A DNA stretch of 40,465 nucleotides from Fischerella sp. CENA71 (GCA_024239075.1 JANBVI010000058.1:1-40465), one strand, 5' to 3'; positions 1 through 6,435 are shown, counted from the stretch's first letter. Numbers and translations: made by a program. The notes: generated by a model from the sequence alone, not told the origin.

Positions 1-523
1 TTACTTTGTACGGTTTATCTTTTACTAGCTTAAATTTGGCACGAGCTAATATTTCATGTGGACGGCGGCCCGTTGCAGCGATTAGCCCTACTGCTAACTC
101 GTGAGGATCTTCGCTGGTTAATAGTCTTTGAGTTGTTTGTATGTAACGCTCTGGGTCAATCTCCTTGCCGTTTTCTAACCTGTCTATGGTACGGGTTGAG
201 TTATTGCGATTCTCCCATTGCTCCTTATTCAATCCACACAGCAAAGGAACATAGTGCTTTAACTCATACCCCTTAACACTCCCGTCCGCATTGTGCTTGG
301 CGATTAATTCGGCGTTTTTGCCTTGCTCTAAGGGGACTGATTTAAAAAGCTTGTACAAACCGCAGCGACTTAATAAAGTGCCTAGCGATTTCTCGCTGTA
401 GTTGGTTTGTTGTTGTAGCCAATCATTGAACCTCGAGCAGTGGGGTTTAATTTCCTCAAAGCTCTGTAGGTTTTTAGTTGCCTCGAATAGTTCTTTGATT
501 TTTTCTTCCAGTGCTTTGCTCAT
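1..523 (-). CDS. Probable protelomerase (telomere resolvase), N-terminal part, cut by window edge
   Basis: The reading frame is open for 174 codons from ATG at 523 and runs off the left edge, so the C-terminus is missing. The N-terminal ~130 residues are charged and helical (SKALEEKIKELFEATKNLQS...). Residues 142-161 read ELAVGLIAATGRRPHEILAR; the TGRR-P-x-E pattern is the first catalytic-Arg region of the tyrosine-recombinase-like catalytic domain as it appears in protelomerases (TelN/TelK/TelA/ResT), which cut and reseal inverted-repeat sites into hairpin telomeres. Family assignment is by my own motif recognition. The start is supported by a GGAGG/GAGGA-rich leader just upstream; the ATG at 528 stops after two codons. 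The alternative is another phage-type tyrosine recombinase; the remaining catalytic residues lie outside the window, so function cannot be confirmed. Confidence 0.65.
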   Translation of the reverse strand, partial: MSKALEEKIKELFEATKNLQSFEEIKPHCSRFNDWLQQQTNYSEKSLGTLLSRCGLYKLFKSVPLEQGKNAELIAKHNADGSVKGYELKHYVPLLCGLNKEQWENRNNSTRTIDRLENGKEIDPERYIQTTQRLLTSEDPHELAVGLIAATGRRPHEILARAKFKLVKDKPYKV

Positions 524-556
524 CTCATCTCCTCTCCTCTCCTCTCCTCACCTCCT
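524..556 (-). promoter_or_regulatory. GAGGA-repeat ribosome-binding leader of the protelomerase-like gene
   Basis: On the minus strand the leader is an uninterrupted purine tract, GGAGG followed by several GAGGA units, ending at ATG 523. Several overlapping Shine-Dalgarno matches are present, which favours this start. Seen directly; that the tandem structure tunes translation by slippage or unit-number change is inference. Confidence 0.5.
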
Positions 557-558
557 TA

Positions 559-606
559 ACTAGTTATATTATATAATACTAGTTCTAGTATTTCGAGCAA
601 CTAGTT
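559..606 (-). promoter_or_regulatory. ACTAGTT triple repeat upstream of the protelomerase-like gene (putative operator/promoter)
   Basis: ACTAGTT occurs at 559-565, 578-584 and 600-606 (spacings 19 and 22 bp), with an extra CTAGTA at 585-590. The core ACTAGT is self-complementary, and the first two copies flank an AT-rich stretch (ATATTATATAAT) that could hold a -10 element for the minus-strand gene. The spacing near two helical turns suggests binding of a dimeric protein to one DNA face. The repeats are seen; operator function is inferred. Confidence 0.45.
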
Positions 607-630
607 CTATTTATTTTTGAGATTTTAATA

Positions 631-653
631 GCCCAACATGGTGAGTGTTGGGC
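631..653. terminator. Hairpin, 8-bp stem (GCCCAACA / TGTTGGGC)
   Basis: Perfect 8-bp inverted repeat with a 7-nt loop. No T-run follows on either strand, so it could be a protein-binding site or weak terminator rather than a strong intrinsic terminator. Confidence 0.35.
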
Positions 654-729
654 TGTGGGTGCAAAAAGATGTCGTATATTTTGCACTCATTTTCCCTTCT
701 GCGCGATCGCACTTCCACCAAAAAAACAG

Positions 730-757
730 AGGGGAGGTTTTTCGCCTCCCCTTGTTG
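730..757. terminator. Probable bidirectional intrinsic terminator
   Basis: AGGGGAGG (730-737) pairs with CCTCCCCT (745-752) around a 7-nt loop. It is followed by TGTTGTTTT on the plus strand and, read on the minus strand, by TCTGTTTTTTTGG, so it could terminate in both directions. Confidence 0.6.
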
Positions 758-780
758 TTTTCGTTATTACAATTTTGCCT

Positions 781-812
781 AATATATATCTTCCATCCGA
801 CAGATATATATT
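781..812. repeat. 11-bp perfect AT-rich inverted repeat
   Basis: AATATATATCT (781-791) and AGATATATATT (802-812) form a perfect 11-bp stem with a 10-nt loop. Function unknown; possibly a protein site or transcript-end structure. Confidence 0.35.
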
Positions 813-1163
813 CTTCCTTGAGAAAGAGGATAATTGTTGAGTTTGGTTACCCCAAGCGACCACTTAACACCATCGCTGTCGCGTTCCAAGGAAAGCGGCA
901 GCTTTATTAGTCTAACCACTATTTGCTGCGATCGCATGACTGACTTCAATCTTCAATTCAAATTACGCTACGCCATATCATCTCTGTACTTCGTATAGAA
1001 ACTTATCTATACAGTAGTATTGACTGTAGAAGTTGGTATCCGTAGCTGAGCCCACGAACAAACTAAACTTTACACAATAAACATTATCACCACAGTAAAA
1101 ACACGTTAACTTAGAAAAGTTATGTCTAATCAAAATTAATACATAAGCTTTAAGGTGTTACTA

Positions 1164-1361
1164 ATGAGTAAGAATAACGGAACAGAAGCGGCAGTTTTTG
1201 CAGCAGGTGGAGCTGCTGGGGGAGCTGGACTTGCAGCGATAGTTGGAAATATGGGTTTAGCAGGTGGTTTTGGTGGTATTGCCATAGGTGCAGCCCCTGT
1301 TATTGCTGCTGGTGCTGTTGTAGGATTAGCGGCATACGGAATCAAGAAGGCTTTTAATTAG
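1164..1361 (+). CDS. Small Gly/Ala-rich hydrophobic protein (65 aa), unknown function
   Basis: The ATG at 1164 has TAAGGTG at 1151-1157 as a plausible ribosome-binding site; the GTG at 1155 is an alternative in-frame start. After a short polar N-terminus (SKNNGTEA) almost the whole protein is Gly, Ala, Ile and Val, with GxxxG-like spacing (AGGAAGGAGLAAIVG, AGGFGGIAIG, AAGAVVGLAAYG), ending with the basic tail KKAFN. This predicts two packed membrane helices of glycine-zipper type. I do not recognise a named family. A holin-, bacteriocin- or membrane-anchor-like role is possible but unsupported. It stands alone between non-coding repeats, with a weak terminator-like hairpin just downstream. 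Confidence 0.5.
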   Translation: MSKNNGTEAAVFAAGGAAGGAGLAAIVGNMGLAGGFGGIAIGAAPVIAAGAVVGLAAYGIKKAFN

Positions 1362-1394
1362 ATTGCGTTTCTGAGGTAGGAAACACAGATATTT

Positions 1395-1434
1395 AGGCAC
1401 TGGAAGTTTAGCGGCTATCTAGTGCTTTGTTTTA
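1395..1434 (+). terminator. Possible terminator after the small Gly-rich ORF
   Basis: AGGCACT (1395-1401) and AGTGCTT (1421-1427, one G-U pair) form a 7-bp stem with a long loop, followed by a T-rich stretch (TTTGTTTTAT). The loop is long for an intrinsic terminator. Confidence 0.35.
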
Positions 1435-1554
1435 TGGGCAAATTGTTCTAAATTAGGTTTTATTTTTTCGCTAATCCCTGGAAACCCTTTCTGTATCAGG
1501 TATAGAGTTTACGTCACAAAAGTATAAAACAATGAACTTCTTTTTTTTAATACC

Positions 1555-1657
1555 TGGAGCATTTTGGAGCAAAACGGAGGCGATTTATTAGCATAATTTA
1601 TTGTTTTTTGAAGAAATTATCGTCAAATATTGCTCCAAATCGCTCCAAATTGCTCCA
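1555..1657. repeat. Inverted block of ~10-bp iteron-like repeats (TGGAGCA / TGCTCCA)
   Basis: Left arm: TGGAGCA at 1555-1561 and 1565-1571, plus a degenerate CGGAGGC at 1575-1581. Right arm, opposite orientation: TGCTCCA at 1631-1637, CGCTCCA at 1641-1647, TGCTCCA at 1651-1657. The unit period is 10 bp, so the copies lie on the same helical face; the two ~30-bp arms are imperfect inverted copies around a ~43-bp AT-rich middle. This layout fits a multi-site binding region (replication iterons, operator, or transposon end). Confidence 0.5.
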
Positions 1658-1762
1658 CAAAAAACAATTCTCAGAAAATCCCTGTAAAATCTTTCTAGCA
1701 AGACTTTCAGGCTGCTTGGAGCTAAGTACAGGACAAAAAGAAGTCAAAACGAGTCGAGAAAA

Positions 1763-1801
1763 GGGTTTCATGTAAATAGAGCAAAAATTGAATTGAAACC
1801 C
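1763..1801 (+). promoter_or_regulatory. Inverted repeat just upstream of the transposase start
   Basis: GGGTTTCA (1763-1770) pairs with TGAAACCC (1794-1801), ending one base before ATG 1803. In a transcript entering from outside the IS this stem could block initiation, a known way IS elements limit activation by read-through. No ribosome-binding site is visible between stem and ATG. Pairing is seen; function is inferred. Confidence 0.45.
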
Positions 1802-1802
1802 T

Positions 1803-2861
1803 ATGTCTGAGTTTAGTAGACTGCGCCCAATATTGGGAAAACACTTTGACTGGCATGGTGCGCGATTAACACTTTTGGCACAATTTTTAGTAGCAGTGAT
1901 TAGAGTACGTAGCGTTAATTTGTCAGAATTGTCAACAGCCTTTGTGGGACAAGCACTAGTGGCATCAAACTACAAACGATTACAAAGGTTTTTTCGAGAA
2001 TTTCGCATCGATTATGTAGAATTTACACGCAGTATTGCGGTTTGGCTCGCAATAAAGGAAGACTGGGTACTTACCCTTAATAGAACACAATGGGAGTTTG
2101 GTAGCCAAATGCACAATATCCTTATGCTTGGTATTGCTTATAAAGGAGTCGCAATTCCTCTTCTATGGACGCTTTTGCCAAACCGCTCAAATAGTTATGC
2201 TTATCAAAGAAAAGCACTACTGCATCGATTTCGACGGATTTTTCCAACCCAGAAGATTGCTTATTTAACCGCAGACCGAGAATTTATTGGTCAAGATTGG
2301 CTAAGTTATTTAGATGACAAATCTATTCCTTTTTGTATTCGCATTCGTGAATGTGACTATTTATATGATGGAAAACGTTCCCTTTCTTCTCGTGTGATTT
2401 TTAGCAACTTACAAGTCGGTGAAATTCAAGTCTTATCAAAACGTAGACGTATAGGCGGAATTTGGGTATTTGTAGTTGCAACCCGTTTAAAAGATGACAA
2501 GCTGTTGGTTCTCATTACCTCCAAACAACCAAAAGCAACTTTAGCTGACTATGCCCAAAGATGGCAGATTGAAACTTTGTTCGGTTGCTTGAAGTCCCGT
2601 GGTTTCAATCTTAAGGCGACTCATATTTCTCGTCGAGACCGTCTCAGCAAGATGCTTGCCTTGTTGACGATCGCCCTAGTTTGGTCGCTACATACTGGTG
2701 AATGGCAACACCAGCAAAAAAAATTACCTCTCAAAAAACATGGTCGTCCTGCCTGTAGTCTTTTTAGACTCGGATTAGATTTTTTGCGTCATGCCTTATT
2801 TAATCTTGATGCTCAACCTACACTCTTTCGACAATCTTTGAGTTTTTTGTCCTGTACTTAG
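1803..2861 (+). CDS. IS4-family transposase with Asn at the first catalytic Asp position
   Basis: The 352-aa protein has the layout of IS4-family DDE transposases. The usual LDRT motif reads LNRT, so residue 93 is Asn (codon AAT, 2079-2081) where the first catalytic Asp is expected. The second Asp is D158 in LTADREFIG, and the Y-R-E-K signature is intact (Y250, R253, E257, K264 in YAQRWQIETLFGCLK). Length and reading frame are full, with no frameshift. Known for the family: the three acidic residues hold the metal ions for strand transfer. Inferred: this copy is probably inactive in catalysis or a recent point mutant of an active copy elsewhere in the genome. Confidence 0.85.
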   Translation: MSEFSRLRPILGKHFDWHGARLTLLAQFLVAVIRVRSVNLSELSTAFVGQALVASNYKRLQRFFREFRIDYVEFTRSIAVWLAIKEDWVLTLNRTQWEFGSQMHNILMLGIAYKGVAIPLLWTLLPNRSNSYAYQRKALLHRFRRIFPTQKIAYLTADREFIGQDWLSYLDDKSIPFCIRIRECDYLYDGKRSLSSRVIFSNLQVGEIQVLSKRRRIGGIWVFVVATRLKDDKLLVLITSKQPKATLADYAQRWQIETLFGCLKSRGFNLKATHISRRDRLSKMLALLTIALVWSLHTGEWQHQQKKLPLKKHGRPACSLFRLGLDFLRHALFNLDAQPTLFRQSLSFLSCT

Positions 2862-2963
2862 ATCCACAGAGCAAGATTATAAATATCTAGGTATGGTGTG
2901 TTATTGCTGGGCTATATTATGACACTTCGTATTAAAGACCGCAGGTTAACAAGATAACTCTCA

Positions 2964-4379
2964 TCAAGATTGGTTATTTGTGCGATTCGGCACATCAGTT
3001 GTTAAGACTTGTAGAGCCTTCTCCAGAGCAGAATCGCGTCCAGCATTCAGATCCTTACTCTGGAACACAGTAACCAAGATATCTGGTGGGATACCTGCCA
3101 CGTCAAATATCTTACCGTCCTCTGTGAGGAAGAGTTCGTTGGGAAGACCGAACTGCCATTTATTGGGTAATTGACGATTCAGTACATCAGAGAAGACGCC
3201 TTGGGTGTTCTCGCCTACACGAATTACCTTGGGCTGACGCCCCATTAACGCTTGGGCAAATGTTTCAGCTGCGCTCACACTGTAGCGGCTGGTCAACAGC
3301 ACTACGGGGCCAAGAAAGCCCGGTTTAGCGTTTGGTCTGACAATGCTGGGCTGGGGCTTGGTAAAATGTGAGTAATTGTTCGGGTCGTTACGAGCTACCT
3401 TTGAATAAGCCAAATATGGCTTACTGGTAAGTCTCGAAGCAATCGCCAGTCCAAGAACATCTGAGCCTCCGTTATTGACTCTAACATCAATAACAAGCCC
3501 TTGAAGCTTTTTAGATCTGAAGACTGAATCGAGCGCAATTTCAAGTTCCTTGAATGCGTCTGCAAATAAACCACTATCTGTATACTCGGCAAAGCTAGTA
3601 AGCCGCAGATAGCCAATCGATGGATTTAGCATTCCGTAGGACACTTTGCCCTTAGCCCAAAAGCGAAGCGGCCCAGAAATATATTTGGTATAAATGATTT
3701 CCTCCGCTCGCTTAAATCCCTGCTCGCTCACTGGGTTGGAATCGAATCGGTTACTATCAAAAGATTTCTCAATGTCTTCTGCAATGATAGATGTATGAGC
3801 ATCCCTCAGAGGCTCAATCATTGAACTAAGAACCTTGAATAGTTGTTCAGGTGTAGTCTTTTGGGTGACTTGAGTCCGATACTTCTCGCGCACTGCGAAC
3901 CAGTTTACTTTTTTCATGGCAAATAGCGGGTAGTTCTCGTCGAAGTTTTTCCAGAACACCTCGAAATTTGTCTGAGGATTGTTTGTTACCGCTTGTTCGC
4001 ATACCAATGGTCTTCTAGGGATTCGTCGAAACACGATATCGGATACCGTACCCGCGAGGTTGACGCGCTTAGAGCCGTTTGAAGCATCGGGTTTGATTGT
4101 ATATTCCTCTATCTCAGGAGGAGTACCCTCCACAAACTTAGCCTTAGCTCTTGAGGGTATCTGAGTAACTTGGAGGGTGGTTTTGGAGGCAATGCAGCTA
4201 ATTTCCGTAACTTGATACCGACGTATTGTGTTCCCTTGAATTTCAAAGAGTAATCCGTAGCCGTCTGAACGCCAAACTCCATTCAGGGAATTGGCTGCTG
4301 CAATAACTGGCCCTAATAGTGCCGTAATCAGGAAGAACCCTGCTACAAACCTTATGCAGAAATTCACCAAGCGATTCAT
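2964..4379 (-). CDS. Exported S41-family (C-terminal-processing/tricorn-like) serine peptidase
   Basis: The 471-aa protein begins with a basic N-terminus and a hydrophobic segment (about 9-28, ending VIAAA), so it is probably exported or membrane-anchored. Residues ~30-120 form a small N-terminal domain; 138-200 match the helical segment before S41 catalytic domains (NFEVFWKNFDENYP...). The catalytic core spans ~245-440: GLVIDVRVNNGGSD (294-307) is the S41 substrate-strand motif, and YSVSAAE (366-372) carries the likely nucleophile S369. Where CtpA-type enzymes have Lys, this one reads GENTQGVF, so it resembles the tricorn/IRBP-like branch rather than the Ser-Lys CtpA branch. No PDZ domain is obvious. 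It stands alone between mobile elements; substrate unknown. Confidence 0.8.
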   Translation of the reverse strand: MNRLVNFCIRFVAGFFLITALLGPVIAAANSLNGVWRSDGYGLLFEIQGNTIRRYQVTEISCIASKTTLQVTQIPSRAKAKFVEGTPPEIEEYTIKPDASNGSKRVNLAGTVSDIVFRRIPRRPLVCEQAVTNNPQTNFEVFWKNFDENYPLFAMKKVNWFAVREKYRTQVTQKTTPEQLFKVLSSMIEPLRDAHTSIIAEDIEKSFDSNRFDSNPVSEQGFKRAEEIIYTKYISGPLRFWAKGKVSYGMLNPSIGYLRLTSFAEYTDSGLFADAFKELEIALDSVFRSKKLQGLVIDVRVNNGGSDVLGLAIASRLTSKPYLAYSKVARNDPNNYSHFTKPQPSIVRPNAKPGFLGPVVLLTSRYSVSAAETFAQALMGRQPKVIRVGENTQGVFSDVLNRQLPNKWQFGLPNELFLTEDGKIFDVAGIPPDILVTVFQSKDLNAGRDSALEKALQVLTTDVPNRTNNQS

Positions 4380-4597
4380 TTCAACTTTCCTTGATGCTAA
4401 GCGATATTATTGGGGTTGGTTTATCCATATTTAAAAAGGAGTTGATAAAGTTTATTTCAAGGCGACAAGATATATACTGCCATTTCACATCATCTGTCTT
4501 GTTCTCTTTTTTCTTGTCTTTTGTTTCATCAATCATTTTAATGATTGGTCTACCATGCGCGCACTTGTAAAATTAGCTCTAACCGCAAAGCTCTTAC
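4380..4597. other. Spacer upstream of the S41 peptidase
   Basis: No gene seen. It contains an 18-bp palindrome, CAATCATTTTAATGATTG, at 4530-4547 and pyrimidine-rich DNA; the promoter of the S41 gene presumably lies here. Confidence 0.4.
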
Positions 4598-4799
4598 TGT
4601 CACTTAAAGGATAAAGTGACCGTTTTTAAAGGATAAAATGGCCGCAGAACAGAACTTATGACAGAAGCGTATTTGAAACAATTGAATGCGATCGCTTGTA
4701 AAGTATGGCGAAAGTAGGGCGACGCAAAAATAAGCATTGCAGGTTTTTAGGGCGGCCACTTTATCCTTTAATTCCGGCCATCTTTTCCTTTAAGTGACA
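4598..4799. mobile_element. 202-bp miniature element with Tn7/Mu-type ends (TGT...ACA, paired 22-bp end repeats)
   Basis: Each end starts TGT and carries two directly abutting 22-bp repeats. Left: 4601-4622 and 4623-4644. Right, inverted: 4775-4796 and 4753-4774. The shared core is TTAAAGGATAAAGTGGCCG, with minor variation. Tandem end repeats behind TGT/ACA tips are how Tn7-, Tn5053- and Mu-like transposases (TnsB/TniA/MuA) recognise transposon ends. The ~108-bp middle has no convincing gene. No 5-bp target duplication is evident (CTTAC left, ATATT right). Its right tip directly abuts a TnsB C-terminal remnant. Confidence 0.7.
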
Positions 4800-4801
4800 A
4801 T

Positions 4802-5233
4802 ATTCCCTACTCAGAAGAATTTTTGATGGCGACACGCCCTAGCACACCCAAAGGACAAGCTCTAGTCCAACCAGGACAGGGAATTAAATTGAATTACCTT
4901 TATTACTGGAGTGATGCTTTTCGCAATCCGGAAGTAGAGAAAACCAAGGTGCCAGTGCGTTATGACCCCTTTGATATTGGTGTAGCCTACGCTTATGTAC
5001 AGGGACGTTGGGTCAAATGTATTTCACAGTACTACAGCACTTTTGTCGGGCGCTCCGAAAAAGAACTGCTATTAGCCACACAGGAAATTAGACAGCGTTC
5101 AAAGCTCTCGACTACCTCAACCTCAATCTCTGCAAAACGCCTAGCAGACTTTCTGGCTAACGTACAACCCACCTTCCGCACCCAAAGTGTCACACATCAG
5201 CAAAAAGTAGATGGAGTAGTACATAGCAACTAA
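4802..5233 (+). pseudogene. TnsB/Mu-type transposase, C-terminal remnant
   Basis: About 143 codons remain. From 4802 the frame reads IPYSEEFLMATRPSTPKGQ, then a C-terminal region typical of Tn7-like TnsB/TniA (Mu-transposase C-terminal beta-barrel): INYLYYWSDAFR-like text, VPVRYDPFDIGVAYAYVQGR, and GRSEKELLLATQEIR. The full protein would be several hundred residues; the zinc-binding, DNA-binding and DDE domains are absent. The ATG at 4826 lies inside the former coding sequence, so it is not a natural start. The same frame stays open into the miniature element back to a TAA at 4769-4771, so the gene was cut at 4799/4800. No tnsA, tnsC, tniQ or Cas gene lies nearby. Confidence 0.75.
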
Positions 5234-5434
5234 ATAGGATCTAAGAGAAAGTAGGCTTAATAGGAAGAAGTAGCATTAAGACAGAAATTGAATGAGAAAG
5301 TGAAGTTTGGTAACAAAGAACAAAGATAGAGAAAACCGAAGGAGTTAGAAAAATTAATTGATAACAGAAAAATAAATGATTTAATCACAACAGAAATTGT
5401 GGAGAAAACTGTTGTGAAATTGAAATCCGAAGAA

Positions 5435-5914
5435 ATGAGAATTCAAAACATAGACCACTTAGGAATAGTAGCAGGAATAATAGACGCTATAGTATTAGTA
5501 GAAATAATCAACGAATTAATAATCGAAGAGAAAGGAGAAAAAATAAGTGCGGGTCATGTAGTCAAAGCTATGATATTGAACGGGTTAGGATTTGTATCTA
5601 AACCTTTATATATGTTTCCTCAATATTTTGAAACAATAGCCTGTGAGCATTTAATAGGAGCCGGAGTCAAACCAGAATATCTCTCCCATGACTTGAAACA
5701 AGTAATTACACTTCTTTCAAACCTTTCACCAACAGTAACTTTTTGGGAGGCAAATTATCACAAAACCAATATCAAAATCCAAGAATTTCAAAACCTTTCA
5801 GCAATACCCAAAAAAGATGAAGATATCTTCTTTATGGACAAATATTGGAAAATCTTTCGGATCATTCATGAGTTGGAAAATAATCACATCGACATTTATT
5901 TAGAAGAAGAATAA
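5435..5914 (+). pseudogene. IS1634-type transposase N-terminal fragment with unrelated tail
   Basis: From ATG 5435 the first ~83 residues (MRIQNIDHLGIVAGIID..., KGEKISAGHVVKAMILNGLG, YMFPQYFETIACEHLIGAGV) match the N-terminal DUF4277 region of cyanobacterial IS1634-type transposases. After VKPEYL the sequence changes abruptly to a Lys/Glu/Asn-rich tail that does not look like transposase and is probably an out-of-family fusion. The tail has IFFMDKYWKIFRIIHEL, faintly like DUF1877 proteins, but this is too weak to call. The catalytic domain is missing. A GTG at 5399 would extend the frame by 12 codons. The flank 5236-5434 is A/G-rich with no gene. Confidence 0.65.
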
Positions 5915-5952
5915 ATGTGCTTCTTCAGTGCTTAGGGGTTATGTAAAAATAA

Positions 5953-6041
5953 GTTGGTCAACCTTATCTTTATTCAGCTCATTCAAGTTCTCGAGTAGAG
6001 TTCTTGCTGCGCCGGGTACGGCGCAGCCAAGGTTGACCAAC
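5953..6041. repeat. Nested inverted repeat, MITE-like (89 bp)
   Basis: Outer arms GTTGGTCAACCTT (5953-5965) and AAGGTTGACCAAC (6029-6041) are perfect 13-bp inverts. Inside sits a second perfect hairpin, GCTGCGCCG (6006-6014) with CGGCGCAGC (6019-6027). The form fits a small mobile palindromic element or a structured RNA; no target duplication is clear. Confidence 0.45.
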
Positions 6042-6080
6042 GCCCTTCCTACATGAATGCTTAGGCCAATCCTCGGGCGG

Positions 6081-6128
6081 AAAATGTCGGTGCCCTCGCG
6101 TTACCACGTGGACACCGACATTTTATTT
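6081..6128 (+). terminator. Intrinsic terminator-like hairpin
   Basis: AAAATGTCGGTG (6081-6092) pairs with CACCGACATTTT (6113-6124), a 12-bp stem with a 20-nt loop that ends in TTTTATTTT on the plus strand. Confidence 0.5.
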
Positions 6129-6223
6129 TCACCGAGATCCCAAAAAGAGCTTGGGCACCCGTGACAGTTTAAGAAAAAGTGCATTTTGTCAATCAGCTAA
6201 AATACTCAAAAAAAGTTAGTGAA

Positions 6224-6299
6224 AATGATAATCGTAGCTGGGGGTGGGGGAAGGAGGCGAGCGACGCTCGCCTCCTTCCCCCAATATTTGATTATCATT
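6224..6299. repeat. 76-bp palindromic repeat inside the IS left end
   Basis: Outer inverts AATGATAAT (6224-6232) and ATTATCATT (6291-6299) flank a near-perfect G/C-rich palindrome, two 18-bp arms (6246-6263 and 6265-6282) around a single A. It looks like an independent palindromic insertion; it would form a very stable hairpin in DNA or RNA. Confidence 0.5.
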
Positions 6300-6435
6300 A
6301 TCAAATAAGTTTTTGATAGGGCTAATCTTCTTCAAAACCAAGAGTGTTACAACAGAATAATTTTGTCAGCAGTGGGCAACGTTGTTATGTAAATTCAATG
6401 ATTAATCTCGGTAATGAAAATTTTGGTCTACCGCT

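Larger units (their letters stand above)
524..1163. other. 640-bp non-coding stretch between the protelomerase-like gene and the small Gly-rich ORF
   Basis: Besides the leader and ACTAGTT repeats it holds three hairpins (631-653, 730-752, 781-812), one HIP1 site near 705 and one near 932. I see no convincing gene; short open frames here lack a ribosome-binding site and coding character. Confidence 0.6.
1362..1716. other. Non-coding spacer containing the iteron-like block
   Basis: No gene seen. It holds the weak terminator at 1395-1434, a T-run near 1541 and the inverted iteron-like block at 1555-1657. A further TTGGAGC at 1716-1722 merges with the left end of the IS element. Confidence 0.5.
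1717..2866 (+). mobile_element. IS4-type insertion sequence (~1.15 kb)
   Basis: The element is bounded by inverted repeats: CTAAGTACAGGACAAAAA at 1722-1739 and its reverse complement at 2844-2861, extendable outward with one mismatch (TGGAG/TGGAT) to 1717 and 2866. The transposase stop codon (TAG 2859-2861) lies inside the right inverted repeat. No clear target-site duplication flanks it, so it may be old or rearranged. One transposase gene fills it. Confidence 0.75.
5915..6435. other. 521-bp spacer rich in hairpin repeats
   Basis: No gene seen. From left to right it holds a nested inverted repeat (5953-6041), a strong terminator (6081-6128), the left end of the second IS4-type element (6159) and a G/C-rich palindromic repeat inside that end (6224-6299). 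Confidence 0.6.

Noticed and set aside
638-910. 90-aa open frame on the plus strand
   Set aside because: It spans two hairpins and an HIP1 site, has no ribosome-binding site and no protein-like pattern.
1164-1361. Calling the Gly-rich peptide a bacteriocin
   Set aside because: No leader with a GG cleavage site, no Cys for bridges, and no transport or modification genes nearby.
4598-5233. CRISPR-associated transposon (CAST)
   Set aside because: Only a TnsB remnant and a miniature element are present; no tnsC, tniQ, Cas12k or cascade genes and no CRISPR repeats are in the window.
6246-6282. Perfect palindrome as the telomere-resolution site of the protelomerase
   Set aside because: It lies inside an IS end, is short for a resolvase target and resembles dispersed palindromic repeats; no sequence link to the resolvase gene.
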